This document shows positions 1-10,750 of a stretch of 64,000 nt of DNA, piece after piece. The notes under the pieces were generated by a model. The model was given only the letters and a program-made list of their open reading frames with translations, was not told where the DNA came from and searched no databases. The stretch is taken from contig JAIOZY010000006.1 of assembly GCA_021740385.1 (NCBI GenBank), positions 81,513 through 145,512 on the forward strand, given 5' to 3'. This DNA comes from Prolixibacteraceae bacterium. GTDB taxonomy: Bacteria; Bacteroidota; Bacteroidia; Bacteroidales; Prolixibacteraceae. The position numbers and the translations under genes were made by a program. The first letter of the stretch is position 1. The number at the start of each line of letters is the position of its first letter.

Positions 1-84
1 TATGTTTCGCCAAATACTGCCCACGAATGGCAAAGCTGGAGGCGAAGCCTGTATCAGTTTGCTCAACTTGTATTTCAAAACTAA
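1..84 (+). CDS. CE1-type esterase, C-terminal end only
   Basis: Only the last 27 codons are present; the gene begins before the window. The readable end contains TAHEWQSWRRSLYQFAQL and stops at TAA 82-84. The same end ([18 protein letters not shown]) closes the second complete esterase downstream, and in that family the His of this motif is the catalytic His. This is therefore the fourth member of a tandem esterase array, followed after 18 bp by the next one. Likely role, by family: removing acetyl or feruloyl groups from hemicellulose. Nothing more can be said without the missing sequence. Confidence 0.85.
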   Translation, partial: YVSPNTAHEWQSWRRSLYQFAQLVFQN

Positions 85-2376
<2,292 letters not shown>

Positions 2377-2386
2377 GATAAACGTT

Positions 2387-3571
2387 ATGAACAAATTATT
2401 GACTTATACCGTTGCTTTGTTCTTGTTGGCGCCTTTTGCCCTTAGCGCGCAGCAAGCCAACGTAAATCTCGATTATAATCCGCAAAAAGATACCGAAGGA
2501 CTTACACCGTTTAGTGCTCCCTTAAATTCCCCCGAAGTGCACGACGACCGTACGGTTACATTTCGTTTAAAGGCTCCCGATGCAAAGCAGGTTGAGTTAA
2601 ATCCCGGGGCTATTCACACCGTATTGAACAAAGGGCGCGAACCCATGCTTTTCACAAAAGGCGATGATGGAATATGGACACTCACCATTGGTCCATTGCC
2701 TCCCGATATGTATGCGTATCATTTGAAAGTTGATGGTGTGCAAATTGCCGACCCAAACAATACGTATGCTGCATTTACAGCCATGCCTCCCTACAGCCAG
2801 TTGGTGGTTCATGGCGACGGGCCGGCCTATTACGATGCCCAAAATGTACCACATGGTACTGTAACCCGTCATGTTTACCATTCGGATGTTACAAAGGGCG
2901 AACGCGAACTGTATGTTTACACGCCTCCGGGCTACGACCCCGATAAGAAATACCCGGTTTTGTACCTGCTGGGTGGTAGTGGTGAGCTCCCTTCTAACTG
3001 GGTGTACGACGGACGTGTGAATTTTATCATGGACAACCTGCTGGCTGAAGGCAAAGCCGAACCCATGATCATTGCCATACCCAACAACCAGGTTATTCAT
3101 CGCAATCATCCACGCCATGCCGAGCTAACTTTCGATATTTTCGAAAAGGAACTCCGCGGGCACGTTATTCCCCTGGTCGATAAAAGTTACAGCACTGTGC
3201 AGTCGCCTAAAGGCCGGGCCATTTCGGGCTTGTCGATGGGCGGACGGCACAGCATGTTCATTGGTTTCCGCTCGCTCGATGTGTTTGCAAACTTTGGCAT
3301 TCTCAGTGCCGGCGATGTGAATGCTGAAAACACTTTGGCTCATTTTTTAACCGATCCGAAGGTAAATGAGAAAGTCGATTATTTGTTTGTAGGGCAGGGC
3401 ACCAAAGAGGCCGAAAGTTTTTTCAACCACCGTTGCCAGGCTTTGCACGATGCTTTGGATAACCACAACATCGAACACGAATACTACATTGGCGGTCATG
3501 GTGGCCACGACTGGGGAACATGGCGCCACCTGTTGTATTACCGATTTTTGCCAAATTTGTGGAGAGAATAA
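2387..3571 (+). CDS. Secreted CE1-type esterase, tandem copy 3 (diverged)
   Basis: The reading frame is open from an ATG at 2165 inside the previous gene, but the signal peptide MNKLLTYTVALFLLAPFALSAQ begins at the ATG 2387, which gives a 394-residue protein; this start is chosen. It has the E-set/CBM48-like domain (about 55-140) and the esterase domain with GLSMGG (Ser283) and a glycine-rich HGGHDW motif (His374) replacing the TAHEW of its neighbours. It is clearly a more distant paralogue than copies 1 and 2, perhaps with a different ester preference. The gene is last in the esterase tandem and is followed by a 147-bp hairpin-rich spacer. Confidence 0.87.
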   Translation: MNKLLTYTVALFLLAPFALSAQQANVNLDYNPQKDTEGLTPFSAPLNSPEVHDDRTVTFRLKAPDAKQVELNPGAIHTVLNKGREPMLFTKGDDGIWTLTIGPLPPDMYAYHLKVDGVQIADPNNTYAAFTAMPPYSQLVVHGDGPAYYDAQNVPHGTVTRHVYHSDVTKGERELYVYTPPGYDPDKKYPVLYLLGGSGELPSNWVYDGRVNFIMDNLLAEGKAEPMIIAIPNNQVIHRNHPRHAELTFDIFEKELRGHVIPLVDKSYSTVQSPKGRAISGLSMGGRHSMFIGFRSLDVFANFGILSAGDVNAENTLAHFLTDPKVNEKVDYLFVGQGTKEAESFFNHRCQALHDALDNHNIEHEYYIGGHGGHDWGTWRHLLYYRFLPNLWRE

Positions 3572-3718
3572 TGACCCCGGCGGGGTCAAACAATAATAGC
3601 CCCGTATGAAATACGGGTTAATGAGAAAACCATCATCCCTCCCGGCCACAGTAGCTTGTACAAAAAATGAACGATAGTACTTTGGCCGGAAGGCAGAGTG
3701 TAACAATAAAAATATAAC
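3572..3718. repeat. Intergenic hairpin cluster
   Basis: The spacer between the third esterase and the carboxylesterase contains two perfect small inverted repeats close together: TGACCCCG-g-CGGGGTCA just after the stop codon, and CCCGTAT-gaa-ATACGGG about 20 bp on. Farther right, CCCGGCCA and TTGGCCGGAAGG can also pair. Neither perfect hairpin is followed by a run of T, so they are not convincing factor-independent terminators; they may be processing or stability elements, or the remnant of a short palindromic repeat. Confidence 0.5.
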
Positions 3719-5284
3719 ATGAAGCAAATCAATTTTTTATTTCTAGTCGCCGCAATTTTTTTGTTGGGCGCCTGCACAAACCTACAGCCCGGACAAGTTA
3801 AAGTTCAGGGCGGAATCATTCAGGGAACCGTAACCGAGGATATGGCTATTTACAAGGGCATTCCGTTTGCCGCACCACCGGTGGGTGATTTGCGCTGGAA
3901 GGCACCACAGCCTGTTGAAAAATGGAAAGGTGTGAAACAAACAACAGAATATGCTCCGGCGCCAATGCAGGGAGGTAACCCGGTTTCGGGCAAAAGTGAA
4001 GACTGCCTTTACCTTAACGTGTGGAGTCCGGCAAAAACGACCAGCGAAAAACTACCTGTGCTGGTGTGGATTTATGGCGGTGGTTTTAGTTTTGGTTCTA
4101 CGTCCGATCCCGTTCATAATGGCGAAAACCTTGCCCGAAAGGGTGTTGTGGTAGTAAGTGTTGCTTACAGGGTAGGGCAAATCGGCCTTTTAGCTCATCC
4201 CGAACTTAGTGCAGAAAGTCCCAATGGTGTTTCGGGCAATTATGGCTTACTCGATATGATAGCCGGACTGCAATGGGTGCAAAAAAATATTAAAGCCTTT
4301 GGTGGCGACCCCGGAAAAGTGACCATTTTTGGCGAATCGGCCGGAGGCATAGCTGTAAGCATGTTGTGTGCCTCGCCCTTAACAAAAGGCTTGTTTCATG
4401 GTGCCATTTCCCAAAGTGGTGGTTCGTTTGGGCCTACACGCCCGACTACTTACCCCGGCGAAAATATGAAAACACTTGAACAGGCTGAACAAGATGGTAT
4501 TGAATATGCCAAAGGTTTTGGCGTTTCATCAATCGAAGAACTTCGGAAAGTTGAAGCTGAAAACCTTATACCCCGTGGCTGGACTTTGCCGGGAAGCTGG
4601 CCGGTTGTAGATGGCTACGTAATTCCCGACGATCAGTTTAAACTTTACCAAAGTGGCAAATACAACGATGTGCCGGTGCTTATTGGTTACAACTCCGACG
4701 AAGGACTGAGCTTTCCTTCTGGCCGCACTCCCGACGAATACATTGCCTATGTAAACGAACGTTTTGGCCCTTATGCCGATAAACTTTTGGAAGCATACCC
4801 TCTTACCGAAAATAAAGTTGCACGTTCGGCACGCAACCTGATGCGCGATGCTGCCTTTGGCTGGCCAACATGGAGCTGGGCACGCTTGCAAACCCAAACC
4901 GGACTATCGCCCGTGTATTTGTATTACTTCGACCAGCATCCGCAATATTCAGAAAACTCGCCACAGGCCGACCACGGTACCCCGCACGGCGTTGACGTTG
5001 CATACGTTTTTATGAACCTTGATGAAAAGAACCCGCGGTTTACCTCTGCCGATTTCGAAATTTCGGAAATAATGGGCACTTACTGGACCAACTTTGCCAA
5101 ATACGGAAATCCCAATGGCGAAAATGTGCCCCGGTGGCCTGTTTTCAGTAACGATAATCCCGAGGTGATGTGCCTGAAAACCCAACCTGAAATTTGTCCC
5201 GTACCCGGTGAAGAATCGCTAAGTGTAATGGATGCCTATTTCGAATGGCGGCGTACGCCCGAGGGCGTAGAATGGGCAAAATGA
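3719..5284 (+). CDS. Type-B carboxylesterase lipoprotein
   Basis: The 521-residue protein belongs to the carboxylesterase type B (COesterase, cholinesterase-like) family. The lipobox LLGAC puts the lipidated Cys at residue 19, so it is probably membrane-anchored. The oxyanion hole motif YGGGFSFGS and the nucleophile elbow FGESAGG (Ser207) are intact; Glu328 in NSDEG and His423 in TPHGVD complete the usual Ser-Glu-His triad. Length fits the family. In this setting, between a CE1 array and an acetylesterase, it most likely hydrolyses acetyl or aryl esters released from plant hemicellulose; the general family also covers unrelated esters, so the substrate is inference. It is followed after 24 bp by the SASA-type esterase. 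Confidence 0.88.
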   Translation: MKQINFLFLVAAIFLLGACTNLQPGQVKVQGGIIQGTVTEDMAIYKGIPFAAPPVGDLRWKAPQPVEKWKGVKQTTEYAPAPMQGGNPVSGKSEDCLYLNVWSPAKTTSEKLPVLVWIYGGGFSFGSTSDPVHNGENLARKGVVVVSVAYRVGQIGLLAHPELSAESPNGVSGNYGLLDMIAGLQWVQKNIKAFGGDPGKVTIFGESAGGIAVSMLCASPLTKGLFHGAISQSGGSFGPTRPTTYPGENMKTLEQAEQDGIEYAKGFGVSSIEELRKVEAENLIPRGWTLPGSWPVVDGYVIPDDQFKLYQSGKYNDVPVLIGYNSDEGLSFPSGRTPDEYIAYVNERFGPYADKLLEAYPLTENKVARSARNLMRDAAFGWPTWSWARLQTQTGLSPVYLYYFDQHPQYSENSPQADHGTPHGVDVAYVFMNLDEKNPRFTSADFEISEIMGTYWTNFAKYGNPNGENVPRWPVFSNDNPEVMCLKTQPEICPVPGEESLSVMDAYFEWRRTPEGVEWAK

Positions 5285-5308
5285 TCAATAAATTTTAATT
5301 TTTGACTA

Positions 5309-6136
5309 ATGAAAACGAATAAATTCTTTCTGATGATTTTCCTGCTTGTGTCAAGTATGTATGCTTTTTCGCAAGACCCCGATTTTCACATCTGCCTCTG
5401 TTTTGGGCAATCGAACATGGCCGGTGCTGCCCGTGCCGAAGCTCAGGACTCCGTGGTTGATGAACGTTTAAAAATGATGAGTGCCATGGACTGTCCCGAC
5501 AAAGGGCGCGTTAAAGGCAACTGGTACACGGCTACACCGCCCATTTGTGATTGCAATGCAGGTATTTCGCCGGCCGATTATTTTGGCCGCACTTTGATCG
5601 AAAACCTTCCTGCCAATATTAAAGTGGGGCTCATCAATGTTTCGGTGGGTGGTTGTAAAATTGAATTGTTCGACAAAGAAAATCACCAAAGTTATGTCGA
5701 AAATGCTCCCCACTGGATGAAGGGCTGGATTGACAACTATGGTGGAAATCCTTATGGCCGTTTGGTTGAGCTGGCAAAGCTTGCCCAAAACGATGGTGTA
5801 ATAAAAGGTATTTTGTTGCATCAGGGCGAATCGAATCCAAACGATACGCTGTGGACTCAAAAAGTAAAAGATATTTACGACAACCTGATTGCCGATTTGA
5901 ATCTGGACCCCGATGAAGTTCCGCTTGTAGCCGGCGAATTGCTCAGTGCCGAATTCAATGGCAAATGCCATGCTTTTAACGTGTTTATACACCAACTCCC
6001 CAATGTAATCCCCAATGCACACGTAGTGTCGTCGGAGGGGTGTCCCGGCATGCCCGATGGACTGCATTTTACCGCCGAAGGGTACCGTAAACTTGGAAAA
6101 CGTTACGGACAAAAAATGATGGAAGTGAATTATTGA
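5309..6136 (+). CDS. SASA/CE6-like carbohydrate acetylesterase
   Basis: The 275-residue secreted protein has a signal peptide (ending AFSQ) followed almost at once by FGQSNMAG, the Ser-containing block of SGNH-type sialate-O-acetylesterase/CE6 enzymes (nucleophile Ser35). GVIKGILLHQGESNP is the second conserved block, and DGLHFTAEGY near the C terminus supplies Asp250 and His253. CE6 members are acetyl-xylan esterases, which fits the xylan context, so removal of acetyl groups from xylo-oligosaccharides is the likely role. A strong terminator lies 55 bp beyond its stop codon, closing the left esterase block. A fragment of a second copy of this gene remains about 2 kb downstream. Confidence 0.87.
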   Translation: MKTNKFFLMIFLLVSSMYAFSQDPDFHICLCFGQSNMAGAARAEAQDSVVDERLKMMSAMDCPDKGRVKGNWYTATPPICDCNAGISPADYFGRTLIENLPANIKVGLINVSVGGCKIELFDKENHQSYVENAPHWMKGWIDNYGGNPYGRLVELAKLAQNDGVIKGILLHQGESNPNDTLWTQKVKDIYDNLIADLNLDPDEVPLVAGELLSAEFNGKCHAFNVFIHQLPNVIPNAHVVSSEGCPGMPDGLHFTAEGYRKLGKRYGQKMMEVNY

Positions 6137-6351
6137 AAACGTTTTTTAGATTTACGAAGTTTGATAAAAAGAGATTTTTTTATCTATCATAATACCCCGT
6201 CTGCTTGTGACGGGGTATTTTATTTTAGCACAGGAAGTCCGTATAGGTATCCCTGAAAATTTTATCTAAAATTATAACATGATTATCTAATTTGAAAAAC
6301 CATCCTTAGCATACCTGTGTATTTTTATCACTGGCTTAATAAAGCATGAAT
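6094..6351 (+). repeat. Long direct repeat, copy A
   Basis: This block, from the last codons of the acetylesterase through its terminator and 5' flank of the next gene, is repeated at 8095-8351 at a distance of very nearly 2000 bp. The two copies differ by scattered substitutions and a few small indels but share a 47-bp identical run (6252-6298 and 8252-8298). It appears to be a segmental duplication rather than a mobile-element end: no inverted termini or transposase are seen. Confidence 0.85.
6191..6228 (+). terminator. Factor-independent terminator after the acetylesterase
   Basis: An 11-bp perfect stem, AATACCCCGTC pairing with GACGGGGTATT around a 7-base loop, is followed directly by a T-rich tract (ttatttta). 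It lies 54 bp after the stop of the acetylesterase and faces the right way to end the esterase operon. The equivalent hairpin in the second repeat copy is shorter. Confidence 0.72.
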
Positions 6352-6375
6352 GAATAATATGAGAAATTAGAATCA

Positions 6376-6930
6376 ATGAGAATAACAAACATATTTATAG
6401 CATGCATTGTGACTTTGACTTATAATGCTGATGCAAAGCTTTCATCGTTAGCAGAACCCGGTCACTGGAACGACCCCGATATGCTTGAAGTTGGCAGCAA
6501 GTCACTCAACCCTACAGAGTGCAAAGCTCATTTCTCCATTTGGTGCATGCTTGCAGCTCCTTTGATTACAGGCAATGATCTGACTAAAATGAATAAAGCG
6601 ATAAGGGATATTCTAACTGCTCATGAGTTAATTGCAATCAGTCAGGATCAGTTTGGAAAAAAATGCACACGTGTGAATAACGAAAATGGGTTACAGGTAT
6701 GGCAGAAACCTTTAAACGATGGCTTGGTTGAAAAAAATTCGACGATTAATGCCAAAACGCTCTCCCAAACCCATACTGATCCACGGGCAAAAACCGGATT
6801 GATGATCAGAGAAACTGAAAATCCGGCCAGTTTATTTGTATTGATATGTACTACACCTGCTAAAGGTGTTTCATTGCAATGGCGTGATGGTTTTGAAAAT
6901 ACCTGCAATAAAAACAACTATGGAAAGTGA
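6376..6930 (+). pseudogene. Remnant of a GH27 alpha-galactosidase fused to a DUF1349-like fragment
   Basis: The 184-codon frame opens with a signal-like segment (about 1-21) and jumps straight into the second half of a GH27 catalytic domain: EPGHWNDPDMLEVG (about 28-41) contains the family acid/base Asp region, followed by the conserved AHFSIWCMLAAPLITGNDL and QVWQKPLNDG. The first half of the barrel, including the nucleophile Asp block, is absent. After LNDG the usual C-terminal beta-sandwich is missing; instead SQTHTDPRAKTGLMIRE resembles the start of a DUF1349/laminin-G-like module, which also stops early. Two internal deletions in one inherited frame explain this; a working alpha-galactosidase is not expected. 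It sits between the two copies of the long direct repeat. Confidence 0.8.
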
Positions 6931-6982
6931 ATTTACTTTGAATAATTAAACAAATTAAGTTAACCATTAAAACTATTAAACT

Positions 6983-7984
6983 ATGAAAAAATTATTATTT
7001 ATTACAGTTACAGTATGTTTTTTAGCCTTCAATTCATATGCACAAGACAACAAAGCTTTGCATATTTTTGGCGATGGAACAAGTTTCTTCATGGCAGGTC
7101 TTGATGAATTGATAGTAAGTGATCTGACCATTGAAGGGTGGGTTAAAATTGACGGAGGAGTTACCCTGGATGATTATACTGCTTTGGTTGATTTTCGTGA
7201 TGCCAGTACCGGGGATTCGAAAGCATTGATCTTTAAAAATTCAGATGGACCCACAATCAGTTATGAATGGGGTGGAAACTGGACTTACATCAGTGCAGAA
7301 AACTATTTAGTGCCGGATGAATGGCAACATGTTGCTCTTGTTATTGATGGTATTGATGCCGAAGCAAGATTCTATGTAAATGGTTTCCAGACCGGATCTG
7401 ACGTAAGCTATTCAGGTCTGGGAGATGAACTGACCCTTGGTGAAAACATGAGAGTTGGTGCAGGATTGGGTACTGAACCTATCAGGACCTTAATTGGTGT
7501 AATGGATGAGATCAGAATCTGGACTGTGATCCGGACTGAAGATGAAATATTTGAAAATATGGCCAGAGAAATTGATCCATCAACTGACGGTTTGTTGATG
7601 TATTATCGTTGTAACGAGGAGTCGGATGCAACTTTGTTAACCGATGCTACAGGCAATGGTTATGACCTTCCTGTTGATGGTGATGTATTCGCTTATGAAT
7701 TTGTTGATGACACCGAATGGAATACAGATGAAACAGGCGTTTTCGATCTAAAAAATTCAAATGTTTTTTATCCATTTCCAAATCCGGTTAAAAACCAATT
7801 GCGTTTTGAAGGATTGAAGAATGAAACTTCGGTTATTAAAGTTCTTGATCTTTCAGGTTGTTTGATCCTTGAAAAACAAATGACTTCAAGCGAACTGGAT
7901 GTGTCTGAACTTCAAAAAGGCCTGTATTTCGTTGAAATTAAACAGGAAACGGAAACGTATAAAGGAAGATTTATTAAAGAGTGA
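6983..7984 (+). CDS. Secreted LamG/concanavalin-A-like lectin protein with T9SS sorting domain
   Basis: The 333-residue protein has a signal peptide (to SYAQ), one LamG-type jelly-roll domain of about 200 residues (LTIEGWVKI, DEWQHVALVIDG, IGVMDEIRIW are typical strands), a short linker and a C-terminal T9SS type A sorting domain (about 258-333; YPFPNPVKNQLRFEG, GLYFVEIK). No catalytic domain is present, so it is probably a surface-displayed or secreted glycan-binding protein. Its sequence is AT-richer than the esterase genes to the left. Because it lies in the duplicated/deleted segment beside a GH27-DUF1349 remnant it could alternatively be the surviving C-terminal part of a once larger enzyme that regained its own signal peptide. 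Confidence 0.75.
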   Translation: MKKLLFITVTVCFLAFNSYAQDNKALHIFGDGTSFFMAGLDELIVSDLTIEGWVKIDGGVTLDDYTALVDFRDASTGDSKALIFKNSDGPTISYEWGGNWTYISAENYLVPDEWQHVALVIDGIDAEARFYVNGFQTGSDVSYSGLGDELTLGENMRVGAGLGTEPIRTLIGVMDEIRIWTVIRTEDEIFENMAREIDPSTDGLLMYYRCNEESDATLLTDATGNGYDLPVDGDVFAYEFVDDTEWNTDETGVFDLKNSNVFYPFPNPVKNQLRFEGLKNETSVIKVLDLSGCLILEKQMTSSELDVSELQKGLYFVEIKQETETYKGRFIKE

Positions 7985-8082
7985 TGGCAGAAAAACAATA
8001 GCCTTTTTATGGTTAGTACTTCTTTTTAGATGCCTGGGCAAATCTGATAAGCCAGGTTGAAATCGAGGGGGAGTTTCAGCCC

Positions 8083-8138
8083 GGCTTATAAATTTGGAAA
8101 ACGTTATGGCTAAAAAAATGCTGGAAGTGAATTATTGA
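8083..8138 (+). pseudogene. 3' scrap of a second SASA/CE6-like acetylesterase gene
   Basis: These bases correspond to the end of the acetylesterase at 5309-6136 (YRKLGKRYGQKMMEVNY). Read with a one-base slip they give AYKFGKRY followed by AKKMLEVNY and a stop at the matching place (8136-8138). The extra base (tatggct where tatgct would keep frame) breaks the frame. Nothing upstream of it in the LamG gene resembles an esterase, so only about 18 codons of the paralogue survive. Confidence 0.65.
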
Positions 8139-8351
8139 AATCGGTTTTGGCTTTACGAAGTTTGATAAAAAGAGTTATTTTATCTGTCATAATACCCCTT
8201 TTGTTTATGGTGGGGTATTACATTTTTGCACAGGAAGTCCGGATTGATGTTCCTGAAAATTTTATCTAAAATTATAACATGATTATCTAATTTGAAAACC
8301 CGTCCTTAGCATACCTGTGTATTTTTATCCCTGGCTTAATAAAGCATGAAT
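8095..8351 (+). repeat. Long direct repeat, copy B
   Basis: Second copy of the block at 6094-6351. It carries the acetylesterase scrap, the hairpin, and a leader that ends about 20 bp before the GH10 start codon. The start-codon neighbourhoods after both copies are also alike (ATGAGAATAAC and ATGAGAACGATT), so the duplication may have included the beginning of a coding region. Confidence 0.85.
8191..8225 (+). terminator. Weakened terminator-like hairpin in repeat copy B
   Basis: The stem is AATACCCC with GGGGTATT around 13 unpaired bases, then acattttt. The inner three base pairs of copy A are lost, so the structure is weaker, although the outer arms are kept unchanged. It could still end transcripts reading from the LamG gene. 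Confidence 0.4.
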
Positions 8352-8373
8352 CAATTTTATAAATTCTTTTAAG

Positions 8374-10701
8374 ATGAGAACGATTAAACAGGTAGCACTA
8401 TTCTTCACATTTTTTTTGATAACAAATGTATTTGTTTTAATCCCCCTGGAAACAGGGGCACAGTCGTACCGAAACTGGTATAACAATGCCCAGGAACGCA
8501 TCGATACCTTAAGAAAAGGAACATTTGGTATAAAAGTAGTTGACAAAAACGGCCAGCCTTTTTCCGGGGAAGTGTCCGTAAATATTGCCAAACATGCGTT
8601 TCCCTTTGGGATTGCTTTCGATTTTTACGAGGGGGAGTTTAGTATGGGAAACAGTTACAGTACGGGCAGCTCAATCCAGGCCCCTGCCGACAATGAAATA
8701 TATCAAACCGAAAGATGGAACGATTATCTGGCCTATTCAATACCAATTGAAAGCGGAAAAGAGTATAAACTTACATTGAAATTTGCCGAAATTTATGCCG
8801 ATGCCGGCAATTTTAGGTTGTTTGATGTAAAAGTTGAAGGCGAATTATTTCTGGATGATTACGATGTTTTTACAGAAGCCGGTGGAAAAAATATCGCGAA
8901 GGATACAAGCATCACATTTGTTGCAACCGATAATGTTCTTAATATCGAATTGAAGGCAGAAAAGGATAATGCCATGATTAAAGGAATTGTGTTGGAAGAA
9001 ATAACCAGCTCGACGATTATCCGGATCAATTGCGGGGGGGCTGCGCTCACTACGGAAGATGGTAATACTTATGTGACGGAAGAGGGCTATTTCGATCCCG
9101 ATGCAAATACCGTTGCAACCGAAGAACAGTGGAAGAAGGCTGCCATGTACAAATATTTCAATTACGGTGCCTGTGGCAACTCGTTTAAGTGGAGCGGCAT
9201 TCAGCCCCAGCCTACAGCCCCCGACTATACCAATTTTGAAAATGCGGTACGCTGGACCCAAAAAGTAGGATGGGAATTACGGGCACATACCTTGCTGTGG
9301 GGGGGTGAAGATGATCATTCCATGCCCGGCTGGGTGCGGAATTTGCCAACGCCCAGGGCCATAACCGATACCTGTAAAATGCGGGTTATCCGCGAAGTTA
9401 CACGCTATAAGGGGATCATTAAAGAATACGATGTTATTAACGAACCCTTGACAGGCCATGCCGACCATTTACGGAATACGGTTGGGGATTCCATTCTATG
9501 GAATTGCTTTAAGTGGGCACGCTCGGCCGATCCCGACGCCGAACTTTATATTAACGATTATAATGTAGAGTACAATTGGGGACAGGCCCTGGAGTACCGC
9601 GACCTGATCCTTCAAATTAAGGAGATGGGAGGCCCCGTTACCGGGGTGGGTATTCAGGCCCATTTTTGGGATGGTTTACGGCCCAATGTCAACGAAGTTG
9701 TTAGAAATTTGAATATTATTGCCGAAGCAGGTTTGCCCATGCGTTTAACCGAATTCGATTGGGGAAGCGACTTGACCCAGAAACAACAGGTTGAAGACTT
9801 TGTAAAAGTGGCCACCATTGCCTTTTCTCATCCTTCTGTTAATGGTATGATATGCTGGGCTTTGTGCGATAATGGCGCCTGGCGGGATAATTCAGGTTTT
9901 TTCGATGCCAACTATAAACCAAAATTAGCTGCCGACACGCTTTTGTATTATACCAAAACGAAATGGGCAACAAATTTCGATTCGGTAATGGCCGGCGGCA
10001 ATGAAATTGTTTTTGATGCTTATTACGGCGATTATACCATTGAAGCCGATTTTGATGGCGTTACAAAAGTGTTTACCGTCCCTTTTTTAGAAGAAAATGA
10101 AGATTCTGTTTTCACTTTATTCGAAGCCGATGCAGTAGTTAAAGGACCGCAATTTGTAAAAGCCGAACTGCATGAAAGCAATGCTGTGAAAATTACATTC
10201 GATAAAGAGATTGAAAGTGGTTCCTTAACAAGAAGCGATTTTAAATTCTTTTCAAACAACGAAATTGGGCTTGAAGCCGTACAGAAAGATGACAGCAACC
10301 CCAAAGCTGTTATTTTATCGCTAAGTGCAAATGTTAATACTAACGGGTACGCTTCCGTATCGTATTTTCCCGGAACCCTGAAAGCGACCGATGGCAGTAT
10401 TGCCGTTGCGTTTGGCCCCGAAAAGGTTGTTTTTCCCGTTTCAAATGATGAGTCGGGTTCCTTAGTGGCCAATGGGATAAAGCTTTATCCGAATCCGGCA
10501 ACCAGTCACCTTACCATTGTTAATAAAAACGGACCGTTTAAAATGAAAATGTACGACAGTACGGGACGGCAGGTTTATGGTGAAAATTCGCAGGGCAATA
10601 AACTGTTCTTTGATGTAAGTTCTTTCCGAAGGGGGATATACTTAATTGGAATTTCCTGTACTGACAATCAGGTTTACATGCAAAAAATCCTTTTGAAATA
10701 A
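8374..10701 (+). CDS. GH10 endo-1,4-beta-xylanase with inserted malectin-like domain and T9SS tail
   Basis: The 775-residue secreted enzyme cuts the beta-1,4-xylan backbone. GH10 begins at about residue 45 (HAFPFGIAFDF), is interrupted by a malectin-like carbohydrate-binding domain (about 88-245; EIYQTERWNDYL, LTLKFAEIYADAG, RLFDVKVEGE) and resumes at about 250 with YFNYGACGNSFKW and LRAHTLLWG. DVINEP supplies the acid/base Glu357 and LTEFDW the nucleophile Glu460. The malectin start motif RINCGG lies at 217-222, after the rest of that domain, implying a permuted order. A beta-sandwich resembling SwmB-type repeats (about 590-690) and a T9SS sorting domain (LYPNPATSHLTI to the end) follow. It probably acts at the cell surface or outside, opening polymeric xylan for the rest of the locus. 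49 bp separate it from the GH43 gene. Confidence 0.93.
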   Translation: MRTIKQVALFFTFFLITNVFVLIPLETGAQSYRNWYNNAQERIDTLRKGTFGIKVVDKNGQPFSGEVSVNIAKHAFPFGIAFDFYEGEFSMGNSYSTGSSIQAPADNEIYQTERWNDYLAYSIPIESGKEYKLTLKFAEIYADAGNFRLFDVKVEGELFLDDYDVFTEAGGKNIAKDTSITFVATDNVLNIELKAEKDNAMIKGIVLEEITSSTIIRINCGGAALTTEDGNTYVTEEGYFDPDANTVATEEQWKKAAMYKYFNYGACGNSFKWSGIQPQPTAPDYTNFENAVRWTQKVGWELRAHTLLWGGEDDHSMPGWVRNLPTPRAITDTCKMRVIREVTRYKGIIKEYDVINEPLTGHADHLRNTVGDSILWNCFKWARSADPDAELYINDYNVEYNWGQALEYRDLILQIKEMGGPVTGVGIQAHFWDGLRPNVNEVVRNLNIIAEAGLPMRLTEFDWGSDLTQKQQVEDFVKVATIAFSHPSVNGMICWALCDNGAWRDNSGFFDANYKPKLAADTLLYYTKTKWATNFDSVMAGGNEIVFDAYYGDYTIEADFDGVTKVFTVPFLEENEDSVFTLFEADAVVKGPQFVKAELHESNAVKITFDKEIESGSLTRSDFKFFSNNEIGLEAVQKDDSNPKAVILSLSANVNTNGYASVSYFPGTLKATDGSIAVAFGPEKVVFPVSNDESGSLVANGIKLYPNPATSHLTIVNKNGPFKMKMYDSTGRQVYGENSQGNKLFFDVSSFRRGIYLIGISCTDNQVYMQKILLK

Positions 10702-10750
10702 ATCAGATTTTACCGGAGTTCAATAAAAAAGTATAAATAAATAATTTGAT

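Larger units (their letters stand above)
7985..8373. other. 389-bp gene-free stretch containing the second repeat copy
   Basis: The first ~100 bp after the LamG gene show nothing recognisable. Positions 8083-8138 are the last codons of a lost acetylesterase; 8095-8351 is copy B of the long direct repeat including a terminator-like hairpin; the rest leads into the GH10 start. No convincing TTTG/TAnnTTTG promoter pair was found, although the conserved A+T-rich part shared with copy A is the natural place for the GH10 promoter or leader. Confidence 0.7.

Noticed and set aside
3347..3727. 126-codon - strand frame covering the end of the third esterase and the hairpin spacer
   Set aside because: It runs antisense through a conserved catalytic region and through palindromes, with no domain signature.
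6094..8351. Composite transposon bounded by the two long direct repeats
   Set aside because: No transposase, no inverted repeat ends, and the repeats contain recognisable gene ends and a terminator, so a local duplication explains them better.
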